Shown here piece by piece: positions 36,601 through 48,533 of a stretch of DNA of 64,000 bases. The position numbers and the translations under genes are program-made. Position 1 is the first letter of the stretch, and the number at the start of each line of letters is the position of its first letter. Below the pieces are notes generated by a model that saw only the letters and a list, made by a program, of their open reading frames with translations, was not told where the DNA came from and did not search any database. Source of the stretch: Pipra filicauda (lineage: Eukaryota > Chordata > Aves > Passeriformes > Pipridae); NCBI RefSeq assembly GCF_003945595.2, contig NW_024104669.1:304349-368348 (forward strand), given 5' to 3'.

Positions 36601-38507
36601 AAGGACTGGTTGACCAATTATTTGGTCAATCTACTTATTATGCTCTATTGATTAAGGGTCTGGAAAAATTAAATTATATATGGATTTTCTATTACCTGTA
36701 GTACAGCAAATGTTTGAAGAAGCAAGATGAAAAGACAGAGTTTTCACCAGCTACAGAAGTCAAACTTCTGAAGTCAAATTCCAGCTGCCCCTGGAATTCT
36801 GATCTACAGTGAAACTGTGGATCAGATTTACCTATATGAGTGCTTTTATGGCTCAGTTCAAGGTTAAATAGGTGTCAGAAAAGAACACGAAAACAAGCAT
36901 CATGAACTTAGATGAATGCAATAGGAAATACACAGCAAATGCAACCAGAGAGAGGTTCATCCCAAAGTGTCAGGTGTGACTGCTCCTGGGACCATTGAGA
37001 GAGAGGTGTTAGTACCAGTATGGCATCACAGAAGCTTTATCCACCTGGCACTGATATACTGGGCATTGAGACAGCTTAGAATGCTTAGCACTTCTAGAGA
37101 CACTCTAAGGCCTAAATTTAAATTTATTTTTTCAGACCATGATGGGTAATCTATGCACAGAGAGACATGTCTGTGATGCAGAGCCCCAGCCCATAGGAAC
37201 TCCTTTCCATAGAGTTTGGTCCCACTCAAAAACACTCAGAGGTTCCACCCTGTGGAAAATTGATAATTAAACTATTTAAGAAGAATTAGCCCAGCTGATA
37301 CCAGAATGGATTATGGTACATGCATTCTGGCATTTTTCTAACAATTAATGTGATTTGTACGGCAAAGTAGTGGTTTCAAATACTCTTAGAATATTTTCTA
37401 ATGGAAAATATATCAAGATAATTAATTATGTGAAAATAACTTTATGTTCTTTAAAAAAACTCCACACTTTGAATTCTTAAAAAACCAGCTTTAGATTTAT
37501 TAAATACTTCATCTGACCCTGTTAAAAGGTATCACTTAAGACAGGTAGAAAAGGATTCTCCTTTGTTTAGGTGAAAAAAGCTGTTGTAATAATAAAAGTG
37601 TATTTCTCATATAGATATTCAAACCCTTCAAACTTAAGAGCTTCAAAACTTGAAGCTAAAATGAGTGGATTAAATATTGCCCCCATTTCAGTTAACACTG
37701 TCTTGCCACTTGTTTCTGTCAGACTTGGATTGCACTCAAAATGCTAAATCAAACCTGTAATTTTCCTGTTGCTCTGCTTTGCTGGAGGACAGTTCAGGCC
37801 TCCTCATAGAGGCCTTTGTATCTCTTGTTGGCTCTCACACAACTGACCCCAAGGAATATAATAGTCAAACTGGAATAATAATAATACAAAATCCATTTTT
37901 GTTTAAAATAATTATGTGGGTACATAGTTCAAGGGGAACAATTTTCTAATTAAAAAAAACAAACAAAACCCCCCCACAAATCATATACACATACAAAAAA
38001 CAAACCCACTCAAAAAACCTCCAAACAAATTAACAAAAAAGACCCTTAAGAAACCCACAATAAGAAGATCCCCACATCAGTGAAATTTGAGTTTCAGAAG
38101 ATAGTTGTGAATTTCATAACCCTTAGAAGTGGGTCAGCTGCTTCACAGAACTATTTATTTTTTCATGTAGTTACTAACACCTTGTCATATCTTAAATAAA
38201 TCTTCACAAAGGATAATAAAGCAATAGATTTTGAAGTATCCAATCTTTTTGCATAGCATGTCAAAGAAACCAGGATGTATCATCATTTTCTGCAAAAGAA
38301 TGGAAGGAGCAGAGTTAGCAGACAGAAGGCAGCTTAGCCAAGGTGTGAAATTCAGTTCCAGGCAGCAAAATTGTGTTGTCTGCCTGTAAGCTGGGTGTCT
38401 GAGCTCTCACTGGTGACAGCCTGAGCTGTCTTTTGTCACCACTGTGTGAACAGAGGTGTCCAGTGCCATTTCACACACCATAAGGCAGCTGAGATATCCT
38501 GGCAGAG
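33666..38507. other. intergenic, no gene recognised
   Basis: No supported gene. A 204-codon ORF at 35603-36217 has no domain pattern or splice context and is not called. An A/C-rich low-complexity tract lies at about 38.0 kb. Confidence 0.5.
37951..38045. repeat. A/C-rich low-complexity tract
   Basis: Irregular AAAC/CAAA units with a C7 run; no fixed repeat unit. Confidence 0.7.
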
Positions 38508-38560
38508 TCACAGGATCATTTAGGTTGGAAAAGACTTTTAAGATCATGGAATCCATCAAC
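38508..38560 (-). mobile_element. CR1 3' terminal fragment
   Basis: TCACAGGATCATTTAGGTTGG followed by a GAAAAGAC block and 'aagatcatgg' is the reverse complement of the CR1 3' end. Only about 50 bp are recognisable. Confidence 0.65.
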
Positions 38561-38728
38561 AGGACTGATAGGTAAGACGTGGGGCGAACAGGAGGCCCAT
38601 ATCCTTCTGGATCCCACCTGGATCAGTAGTTGCTTGCTACCTGACTTGATCCTCTGTGGCTGGGCAGCTGAACTGCTCTCCAAGCTATTCCTTAGATCCC
38701 CACAGGCTGTAGTGGGCCACAGGTAGGG

Positions 38729-39340
38729 TGTGGTGGTTTTGAGCTGGCTCTCTGCCAAGTCTCCTAACCCTACCCCAAGAGCTCCCCCCCCCCCCCCCCC
38801 CGCCAAAACCGAGGGAAAAGAAAAAGAAAAAGAAGAGAACCAAAATAAGAGAGAGAGTGAGCTAGAGCAATATATATAAATATATTTACACTTATATTAT
38901 ATTTATATACAATTACAAAAACTATATACACATAATAGAAAAAAAACCCCAACACCCAAAAACAGAAAAGGGAAAGGGGACAAAACAAAAAAAACCCACC
39001 AAAACCAGGTATACACACTCAATAAAGAAGTAGCCAAAGAAAACCTTAATACTTTCTTTGAGATAGCACAATCGCGCAAAACGCCACCGCCACACTACCG
39101 GACCCGGGATCGGCAGAAACAATGGGCCCTGTAGGCCCGGCCAGGCCTCAGCTCCCACACAGGAGCGAGACCGACCTGTGGGAGTCTGCTGTCTCCAAAC
39201 CTCGCCCGAAGGGAAGAGAGAAAGAGGCTTCTCTCTCCATCTATTTATATGCTGGGTTACGTAAAGGAATAGGGTGGAATACTTCCTTCCTTCCTTTCTG
39301 GCAAACCAGGAAGGAAGGCCTAAACTCAAAAACCATTACA
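38729..39340 (-). mobile_element. probable solo LTR (ERV), 612 bp
   Basis: It starts TGTGGTGGTTTTGAGCTGGC and ends AACCATTACA, giving TG...CA termini with TGT/ACA. The flanks GTAGGG (38723-38728) and GTAAGG (39341-39346) form a 6-bp duplication with one mismatch. Inside are a long C-run near 38787, an AT-rich core, a GC-rich CpG-containing block (39070-39230) and, on the minus strand, CATATAAATAG near 39245 as a TATA candidate; hence the tentative minus sense. Its family is not recognised. Confidence 0.6.
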
Positions 39341-42300
39341 GTAAGGTCAAATATCTTTGTCTCTAACTGAATCCCAAGGGCTTAATTTCCATACTGTGAT
39401 GTTTCCAAACTCCTTAAGCTGCAGCTCTTACCTGAAGCTCTCTGCAAATCACTGTTTTGCAGAGCTGCTTTCTTTTTTTGCTGTTGCTTTTTAACTCTTC
39501 TTGAAGCTATTTAAATTTATCGGTTTTCTCCCTATCCTTATGATGGATTGCACTCACAGCACGGAACAAAGGTGCTACCATCCTGTCGAGTGTGAACCCA
39601 GCTGAACACTGAATGGAATGGTATTAGTGACACAGCTGTGGTCAGACACAGCAGGTCATGGCTTTGTCTCAGCCATCAGGCATGCAAAGAGCAAGCACTG
39701 ACGCCTCCAGAGTTGTTGGTCTCCTCTCCTCTGAGGACAACTGAGTCAGAATGCTTTGCTCGCACAGGTGTAGTACAATATACCCAGCCACAAAGTCAGG
39801 CTGCAGACTCAGACTGTGAATAAACACTGTGCACTGAAGGGATGTTGGGGATAGACTTTAAGGACAAGTGAGGTAATGCCCTCCAGCAGTGTTTTGGTCT
39901 GTAGCACAGCTCCATCTGGAAACAGCAGCTGAGTCAATGAAAAATTCAGGGAATGTTCTAAGCATGAGTGAGCCTATGCCTCCTCAAGAGCAGCTGGGAT
40001 ACTTCTCAGGATAGTAGACCTCTTGGTAGAGGTCTACCTCCTCCTGGTAGACCTCTTTGCTTTTATACCCTATGTCCTAGTCGATGTTCTGACATGGCAT
40101 CCCATACAGTGTGTGTATATTTACTTTGCCAGTAACACAAAGGTTGGAATATTGCCTTTTTGTGGGTTAGAGAAATAAGGCACAGAGCTAAACTTCCAAA
40201 TTTCCACACCTGTTGGGATTTGCAAATCCATCCAATCTTGATTTAATTTAAACCTAAACATTCAAGTACACTTACATGTCACCTACTCACATTTAGACAC
40301 AAAGTATGGCAGAGCAGAGAGCCACAAAATTCATAATTTAATTTAATTCCTTAAATAAATAAGAATGTATTTAGTTATTTACTATCATTACCAGGTGCTT
40401 CTTCAAGACTGAGATAGTATGGTACCACTGGACAATAACTAGCTATTCTAAAAGAGGATTATCTTAGTTTTCCTTTACCAAATCGACTGACTTCCCACTG
40501 CAGTTTATTTGACTAAGGTGTTAAAAGCTGTAGCAATTTTAAACTGAGGCAAATGAATCTGTCTCAACTTAAGGAGCCCTTGAGTCGTCTCCATTTACAG
40601 ACACCACTTACAGACTGGCACATCACAGCAAGCTGAGATCAGTGCTACCTTACATTAATTCCCAGATGAGTCAACTCTTTAAGTTACAAATGAATGGAAC
40701 TGCTTTTAATAGAGCCAAAAAATCTCAGCTGAAGAGGAAAACCTCCATCATAGGAACAGGGCTTGGTCATTCAATGAAGAGGAAAGATGCAAACATTGCA
40801 TCAGGGCATTTCTGCTCCGTCTGTTAAGCAAGAGGCTGTTGCTTCTGGCAAACTGAGCTGAACCAGCCAGGAGCAGCCACTGGCCCTGCTCTGCTTCCGA
40901 GCGGAAAACACATAGCCATGTTCTCGTCATTCAGAGAAGGAGTGGAAGGAAGAAATAAGTAATCTGCCACGGTGGAAATTGGTAATGGAGATATATTTTG
41001 AAACTGATGTAAATCCTGTTTGGTGACGCGCTGGTGAGTCATGAGGATGGGTGGAAGTGATTTTGCATAATAACAGTATCATCTGCTTTCTCCTCTTGCA
41101 CTGACACACAACAGCAAACACAGACTCTGTGCAGCAGCCAGTGAGTCATATGCTGTGTACTAACCTAAAAAGGCTGTGTTACTGTGTTACTGTGTACTAA
41201 CCTCAAAATATTTACAGTTGCATTTCACATCTCAGTGCAAAAAGGCATTGGGAGTGGGCAAGAATGGTGTACCGCTATTTTGGTTTCCCCTGGACTGACC
41301 ACGTCAAAACCAGGAGTCAAAACTTTGGAGGAGTCTTAGGAAGAAGCTGCTCTAGGCTTCACAGTGTTTAGACAGAATAAAAGGGGAGAGACATGAACAG
41401 GGGGAGAGACAGGAGGACAGGCTCTTTGAGAATTAACATTTGTAAAGAATGAGGATGAATTCAGAATAATTGTACTGAAGTTTTCAATGTAATTTTCAAA
41501 TAAGGTCATTAGAAGCACTGAAGATCAGAGGAAGACTCACACAACGGATTGTGCTGAAGTTTAGAAATGTTCAGAAGTACTTATTGAATGGAGATGAAAA
41601 TTCAGCATGATTGCTCCTAATTGAGCTCTTACACACAGATAACACAAATGTCATCAGATCCTGCCAGTTTCCATCTCCTTTTTTCATCCTCTTGGCACTG
41701 TAGGGAACAGAAACAGAGCCTAGCAAAAGAAGAGTACAAAATATTGTATTTTGTCAGGTTGGAGTGGATCCTGTATGTGTAGAATTAGAAATTCCTCAGC
41801 TTACAGAGCTTTCCTAACACAGTACACAACTAATGGAGTGTCTGCCTACTTCCTTTTTAGTTGCATTTAGATTTCCCTGCACTGTTGCTTTAGGCTGTTA
41901 GAGCATCTAGTCTATAAAAAACAAATGAATTACCTATAAACAATTAAAACATAGCAGTACTTGCTTAATCTTGTAATACCCGCAGAGAGAAGACTGCATC
42001 TGAAGGAAAAAGTCAAAGATATTTTAATTAAGATTTAGGTATTAGGGCCATAAATTTCCAAGTCACTCTGCCAGGAACATCTGAAGTGATAAATGTTTAC
42101 CCAGTGTGATACTTAGTTACATAAAATACTGGTTTCATAACTAGGTTTTATGATTTACCTTCTTAATTAGGGACGAAGCGTAGTCTTAGAACAGAGTCCA
42201 AGGTAAACAGATATTATGTGAAGGAGCTCCACAGAGACTGGGGTAAATGAGAATAAATCCATCACCGTTCTGTGTTACTGCTCTGTTTGCCATCTGAGGT

Positions 42301-45300
42301 TTCCAGAGACATTACAGCTGGTGCCAATGCCGGCCTCTGCCAGGCACCAGCGATTGATTTGCACCCTTTTAGGAATAAACTCAGTAGCTCTTTTCTCTGG
42401 AGAGTACCACCCAGAAATTCTCTGTGTGAGCAATTTTGAACCTCTCTCTGCATTATCCTTTCTTACTTACACTTACTTACACTTACACATACACTTAATA
42501 TCCTCGCATGTGCTTTAGTCAGGCTCCTTAACCAACAGATATTTGAACACTCCCAAATAAAGCCTGGTGCACAGCTGACAATTTTTTTTCCTCAGAAAAT
42601 AATTTTATTTCACTAGTTTATTTGGGTAAGTCTGGGACAGCCAAAGGGACTGGAGAAAGACCTTCTACCTTCTTTAAGAAGAAGATCTCAGCTGGGCTGT
42701 CATGGGGTAGCAATTCTTTGTAGGGTATGTTTCCATCGGTAGTTTTGGTGCCCTCCAAACACTCTGGTGAAGGGAATGGCTGTTTAGAACAACCAGCAGC
42801 TCTTGGTGTTACAAAGTAATATAGCCAAAGCTTCTTTATTGGGCCCATTTTCATACCTCCTCTTCTTCTGATCCTTTGAACTATTTGAATTCACAAGAAA
42901 GTACTTGAGAAGATATTTTCCATGATGACAAACACACCAAGCCATTAGCAAGAATGCTATACCTGTAGTATCCCACCTTGCTGAAACCCCACTGTCCACC
43001 ATCACCCAATACCACATCTCTGCTTCTGTGGAGTGGTTGCAATTTACTTTCCACCCTGACTGCAAACGGAGTAACACTGCATTCTGAGTGCAGCAAAAGG
43101 CACTGCCGCTCAATTGAAAAATGAAGCAAACATTCTCATGTAACTTTGAAATGTTTAAACTCCCAGTGGGTCAGAAGATAGATGGAGGCAAACCTAAGAT
43201 TTTGTCTTTCCACATACCAGTATTGGAAAATTCTTTGCACACAGCACACAGAAAAAAACACAATGGACACAGAGCAAACATGTACATCTGGCCCAATTTT
43301 CAGTCATAAAGTATCAGTAAGATGCCATGCAGTGAGGGCACCGATGCCTGCTATGTAATAGTTTTCCAATACTTGCTGGGAAAGTGAATATGATTGTACT
43401 GATTCTAAACCTCCCACTTATGCAAAACTTACAGTATCTTCACTAGGAAATGTTCGCTATTCACAAGGGAAGGAGGTTGGACCCTGACGAGTACAGGTCA
43501 GCATTAAAGTCAAGCTGTGGTTCAAAGGCTGAGAAAGCTGGAAAGAACTGACTGAAATTTTCTTGATAGTTACATCATCACAGAAAACTTCTGTGCTGCC
43601 AGGGTACTGTTACTCACGATTGAGAATCTGGTAAACTGTTCCTCTGGGGTTTTTAATCCAATTTGAAACTAAATTAGCAGGCTGGGATGGAGGAATTCAA
43701 GGCCTTGCTCTCTATGTTAGAATTTGAGGTTGTGTTTCACAGTCATTTTCAAACATGAAAAAGATGCAGTGAAAGAGTGAGTTAATTAAATTCTTCCTAT
43801 TTATGAGCTGTTTGGAGACATCTTACCAAACCTTCAATGGTAACTGAGTATCACCTACCTATGTCCAGGAAGCTGTGAATACTAAACTGAAAACCTTTTG
43901 AATGGCCAAGAATGAATGTTATCATTTCCTTGTTGAAAGAAATGCATAAATAATACAGAGCAATGTGAAAATTAGATGGTATACATTTGAAAACTGTTTA
44001 AGAGAAATATTTGAGCAATCAAGGCAAGAAAATTATATTTTCCAAGTGCTCACAACAGTAAAGAGGAATGCTCAGTCATTTACTTGAAGTAAATATCTGC
44101 TGGCAGGAGGAGAGCTGACTCAAGTATGCAGTGTGAAAGCTTCAGAGGTAATCTTGCTTCCCGGCATATTGCAAGCTTGGAGTGATGATGTCAAGTGGGT
44201 ATAACACAGCTAAATAATTACATTTCTCCTCAGATACACAAAATACCTTACTAGAAAGAGCACATTTTAAACACAAATTCTTCTCTCCTCTCTAATGATG
44301 TCATAGGGGTCCTGGGTAAGTGACAAAATTACCTCTTGTCTGTTTTCTGGAGTGAAGAGAACAGATTTGCAAAAAAAATCTGGGACCTAAAACCAAATTT
44401 AACTGGTGTCTTTGTTAAAACACCATCTGACAGAACAAGCAGAGATGCCAGACAAAAATCCAAAGAGAGGCAGAACATCTTTTCCTAAATAAATCTCCTA
44501 TTGCATCTCTTACACTGAGCAATGAAATGATCATTGAGATACAAAAGAATTGTAATCTGTGGGGAAAAATAATAATGGGTCCTACCACAATTTCATATGT
44601 GTTTTATGAGGAAAAGTATCTTTTAATTATTTTAACCCCATTTTAGAGAAACTGTAGATGTAAAATCCTTAAGATCCCCTTCCCTTGACCATCTCATCCC
44701 TTTACTTCCTACTCCCATTTTTGAAGTAGCATATCTTGAAAGCAGTATACACAGAGCAGACATCACTGTCAGTGGGAGGGGGAAAAGCATCATGCACAGT
44801 GTGCATCAGACTAAAATGCAGTACAAGCTCCACTAATAGGATCTCTGGGAGGCCACCCTTTTTCTAACAATTAACGGAGAGAGATCAGATTTTACTGCAT
44901 TAATCGTCTCCTGGCATGAGGCTAACAGCATGACAAGTTAAATTTGATCCCAAAAATTGTGTTCTTAATCCCTTCTCCTACCAGGCTACACCTCCTCAGG
45001 TGCTGAAGTAAAGGAAGAAAAAACAAATTGTAAAGTTTCTCCCCTGAAGAGTTCTGCATATTTCAATTCTTCACTCATATATCAACGTCTTCCTGCCCTA
45101 CACCAGCTGCTCTCCCCCCAGCTTCACCAGCAGATCAGTTCCCATCTGATTACTCTACTGGACAAGATGGAGTCAGACCAAGGATTCATCTGATCATGGG
45201 TATTTTCTGTATTTCTGAAGGCAGATTTCCTTTTCTGTCCACTTTCTTCCCCAATAGGATTCTCAATGCACAATTAATATTATTGAATTATATTCTTGTG

Positions 45301-45679
45301 TTGTTACCTTGCTGTATTAAAGCTGTCATCACCTGTTTCATGCCAGCCAACATGCACTTCCCTGACACAGGTTGTGGTACTTTACAGCTACAGCAGATGC
45401 CCTCTCACACAATGGCTGTGTTCTTCAGAGTTTGCTCTCTGGCTCAGAAGGGAATTAGAAGGGTGCAGATCCATGAACATTGTGCCCTGCACACTCGGCA
45501 GTGAGAAGTAATTTTCTGAATTAATCAGAATGAATTCTGATACAAAGGTACCCACAATTGATTGCATTTGGCTCTTTTAACAAAACAATTAAAATCTCTT
45601 TTTTCCTCCTAGTCTCGTAAATTAATTTTTAACACAACAAAGAATAAAACATGAGTTGTCTCAAACCGAAGATTTAAGC
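39341..45679. other. intergenic, no gene confirmed
   Basis: Mostly AT-rich unique sequence. It contains three alternating complementary segments at about 40.0 kb, a short CTTA/CACTTA repeat at about 42462-42497, and two overlapping minus-strand ORFs at 42618-43113 that are unproven. Confidence 0.45.
40014..40056. repeat. three alternating complementary segments (two mutually exclusive hairpins)
   Basis: GTAGACCTCT at 40014-40023 pairs exactly with AGAGGTCTAC at 40028-40037 across a 4-base loop. The same middle segment, as AGAGGTCTACC (40028-40038), also pairs exactly with GGTAGACCTCT at 40046-40056. Confidence 0.75.
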
Positions 45680-45928
45680 AGGGTATTTTTAGGGTAGATT
45701 TAGATCAGGTATAAGGAAGAAATTCCTTACTGTGAGGGTGGTCATGTGCTGGAACAGGTGGTCCAGGGAAGTTATGGACACCCTCTCCCTGGAAGTGTTC
45801 AAGGTCAGTTTGGATGCATCCTTGAGCAACCCGGTCTAGTGGAATGTGTCCCTGCCCATGGCAGGGGTGTTGAGACTAAATGATCTTTAAGGTCCCTTCC
45901 AAACCAAACCACTCTATGATTCTATAAA
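45680..45928 (+). mobile_element. CR1 LINE 3' fragment
   Basis: The '-ataaggaagaaattccttactgtgagggtgg-', '-tggaacaggtggtccagggaag-' and '-tgatctttaaggtcccttccaa-' blocks follow CR1 3' order. It ends with CTCTATGATTCTAT, the CR1 tail repeat. Confidence 0.85.
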
Positions 45929-47929
45929 AGTTCTTCTAGCTGTGGAAAAAAATTTCCCGTTTCAAAAAGTAGTTCTCAGTTCTGCTTGGAACTGACGAAA
46001 ATAAAGTTAAGCCATTTACTTATAGAGCTAACAAACATCTTTTATTTGTGTTAGTCATATAAAAATTTTTATTTCAAAGTGTTTTTTAAATTCTAAATCA
46101 CAATTACACCAGCAGCTTAAATACAAAAGCAGTAATAGTTACATTATTGTTTTTCTGCAGTAATTTTCTCCCTGTTCCACCAAAAGCAGAAATTTGAAAG
46201 GTGATGCAAAGTACTAGTGTAAAGCAGGCACTTCTGTAGGGCTCAAGGAAAATGAACATGGTTCAATATAATGCTTTAAGACTCCACTTTACATTTATGG
46301 TCTAATTCCTCTCTAGTGGTGGTGGTAATAATAGGAAAGAAAGAGAAGCCTTTTTGTTCTCTTGCCAGTGGCTTTCAAAGGGTTTGAAAACTGTGCTAGG
46401 AAAAATAAGTGTCAGAAGATGAAGCACATCTAGAACTGAAATCGAAGTGATGTGAAAATACACATGCCAGCAGACCCTATCAGAGCCCCTCCAAATTTTA
46501 AGGCAAAATGAAACAAAATAAAAAGGCTCCCAAAAGGTTCTGTTCCAGCATGTACTTTGTCTAGTGCTCTCAGCCTAGAAAGCTGTTTCACATAATTACA
46601 GCATGAGACATTGACTGTGTTGCTGAGGTTTTATTTGGAGTCAGGCATGTCTGGCAGTTTTTTCTGGGCCATGTCCTACGCCTACCCAGGGCACACACAA
46701 CTCCTGGGAAGTGGGATATGTGTTAGACCTCATCACTCGCTTCAAACAGCACTATATTCCGTTGCTCTGGGGACAATCTGCTGGTGGGGCAGTCTGATTG
46801 CAATACAATCTCTGTCGAAACCCTCTTTTTATAAATATAACACATTTTTAATCTACAAAACATTACCACAGTTATGAAAAAGCAGCTGCTTCCTCCCAAA
46901 TCACTACCCCTCTGATCCTGGGACCTTGGTAGCACAAGTATGAGGGCAATAACTGTCAGCAGCACCCCCATGGGTGAGGGATCTCATCACAGCTGGAAAG
47001 TAAGGTTGTTGTGAGTCAGTATTTGACTGGGAAGCTGCTTAGAAACACTTGAACAGTCGTCTGCTTCAGGAAGCGTAATAAGTGATTCAGCAACTCAGAC
47101 AGCAGTTTTCAACCTGAATCACTTCAGAACCAGAACACAGGACAGAGCAGCTGCGATGCAGAGCTAAGGCCTATGGGATCCTCTTAAAAATCGTGTACCA
47201 GCCTTTAGAAACAAGATCTTTTAGCTCCAGAGAGTTCATGTTCCTACTTTCAGCTCCAATAACAGGACAGCCTGAGTTTCTCCAGATTTCAATGGATATA
47301 TCTTTTTTAGCCAAGAGCCACACTGTAATGTCATGGAGTGTAGAACATAACTTCTGTATTGCTCTGTAGGTTGTTTTAGGGGACAGTCATTCCTACTGCT
47401 CTACTGCAAAATGATTCCAGGAGAGAAACATCCATCTGGGCTAAAGTCTCCTTCTCATGACATGATCCCACAGTGCCTAGTGTTCATGGAGCTGGCTCGA
47501 ACCCTGACAGGGACCTTGACAAGCAGCTATTGCAATACTAATTGCAACCACCATCAGTGACTCAAAAAATCTCTGTGCCTGTTTAGATTACCCTGAGCAG
47601 AAACCTAAATTATAGTCTGTTCTGCAGATATCTCATATTCTCTGTTGCCTCCCAAAGTGAGCATCCAAGAGGAAAGAGCGGAAGTATTTCTGGAGTTGAG
47701 CAGTCAGTATTGCACCTTTATACAGCAGCAAACCAGCTAACGCTAAAGGTGGAAGCAAGGCTCTCCCGGCTAAATCAGGGAAGGACAAATGGCTTAGTGA
47801 AACGGAGCACAAGACCCAGTCAGGGTACACGCGCTTGCTGCTAAGCGCAGGCCGGGAGGACTGCTGTGCCTTGCTAGCTGTGGCACGCTGGCATGTGCGA
47901 GTAAATCCTGCCCGTACAGATCCATAACC
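45929..47929. other. intergenic, upstream of BAALC
   Basis: No coding block or nameable repeat. GC content rises towards the BAALC CpG island after about 47.7 kb. Confidence 0.5.
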
Positions 47930-48281
47930 CGGGGAGAAGGGAGCGCTTCCCGCCCGAGGCGTGTGTCTGCCCCCGGCCGCGGGCAGCCGGAGGAATCTGG
48001 CGGGGCAGAGCCAGCGCCGCGGCGGAAGGAGCAATGCCTGCTTTTGGGGGACACCCGGGGATGGGGAGAGATCGGGGCCGAGGCGGGAGGGGGTGCGATG
48101 GGAGAGTGGAGAGAAGCGGGAGGGGAAGGAACGGGGTAACAGCAGGAGAAGGGGAGGGGACAGCCAGGAGGGAGGGGGGGCAGCGGAGATAATAAAGCCG
48201 GAGAGAAGGGGGAGAAGGACGAGCGGAGCCGGGGAGAGCCGGACGAGCGGAGATGGGGCGGGGGGCGTGAGCGGGGCCGGC

Positions 48282-48326
48282 GGTGCCCGGCAGTGCGATG
48301 GTGCCCGGCAGTGCGATGGTGCCCGG
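48282..48326 (+). repeat. 18-bp tandem repeat in the BAALC 5' UTR
   Basis: GGTGCCCGGCAGTGCGAT occurs twice, at 48282-48299 and 48300-48317, followed by a half unit. It ends 44 bp before the start codon. Confidence 0.85.
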
Positions 48327-48370
48327 GCGGCGGCGGCGGCTGTGACTGAGCCTGTGAGCGGGGCCTCGCC

Positions 48371-48533
48371 ATGGGCTGCGGGGGCAGCCGGGCCGACGCC
48401 ATCGAACCCCGGTACTACGAGAGCTGGACGCGGGAGACTGAGTCCACCTGGCTGACCAACACGGACTCCGAGAGCCCGCAGCAGGAGGGCGGCGGCGCCG
48501 AGCCCGGGCGGGAGCAGGGCGGGCCGCGCCCCG
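48371..48533 (+). CDS. BAALC: BAALC exon 1 (N-terminal 54 residues)
   Basis: BAALC (brain and acute leukaemia, cytoplasmic) is a small membrane-associated protein of neural and early haematopoietic cells. The first 29 residues, starting MGCGGSRADAIEPRYYESWT, are the highly conserved BAALC N-terminus. Gly2 and Cys3 are the known N-myristoylation and palmitoylation sites that place it at membranes and lipid rafts. The start codon has a good context (GCCATGG). The exon ends CCCCG|GTGAGT in phase 1 after 54 codons. The tail after residue 30 (NTDSES, then Q/E/G/P-rich) is a poorly conserved linker. Later exons are not in the window, so intron 1 extends past 64 kb. Order and strand relative to ATP6V1C1 match other amniotes. 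Confidence 0.95.

Noticed and set aside
38770..39370. ORFs of 82-135 codons near 39 kb
   Set aside because: They lie inside an LTR and include translated low-complexity C-run and AT-rich sequence.
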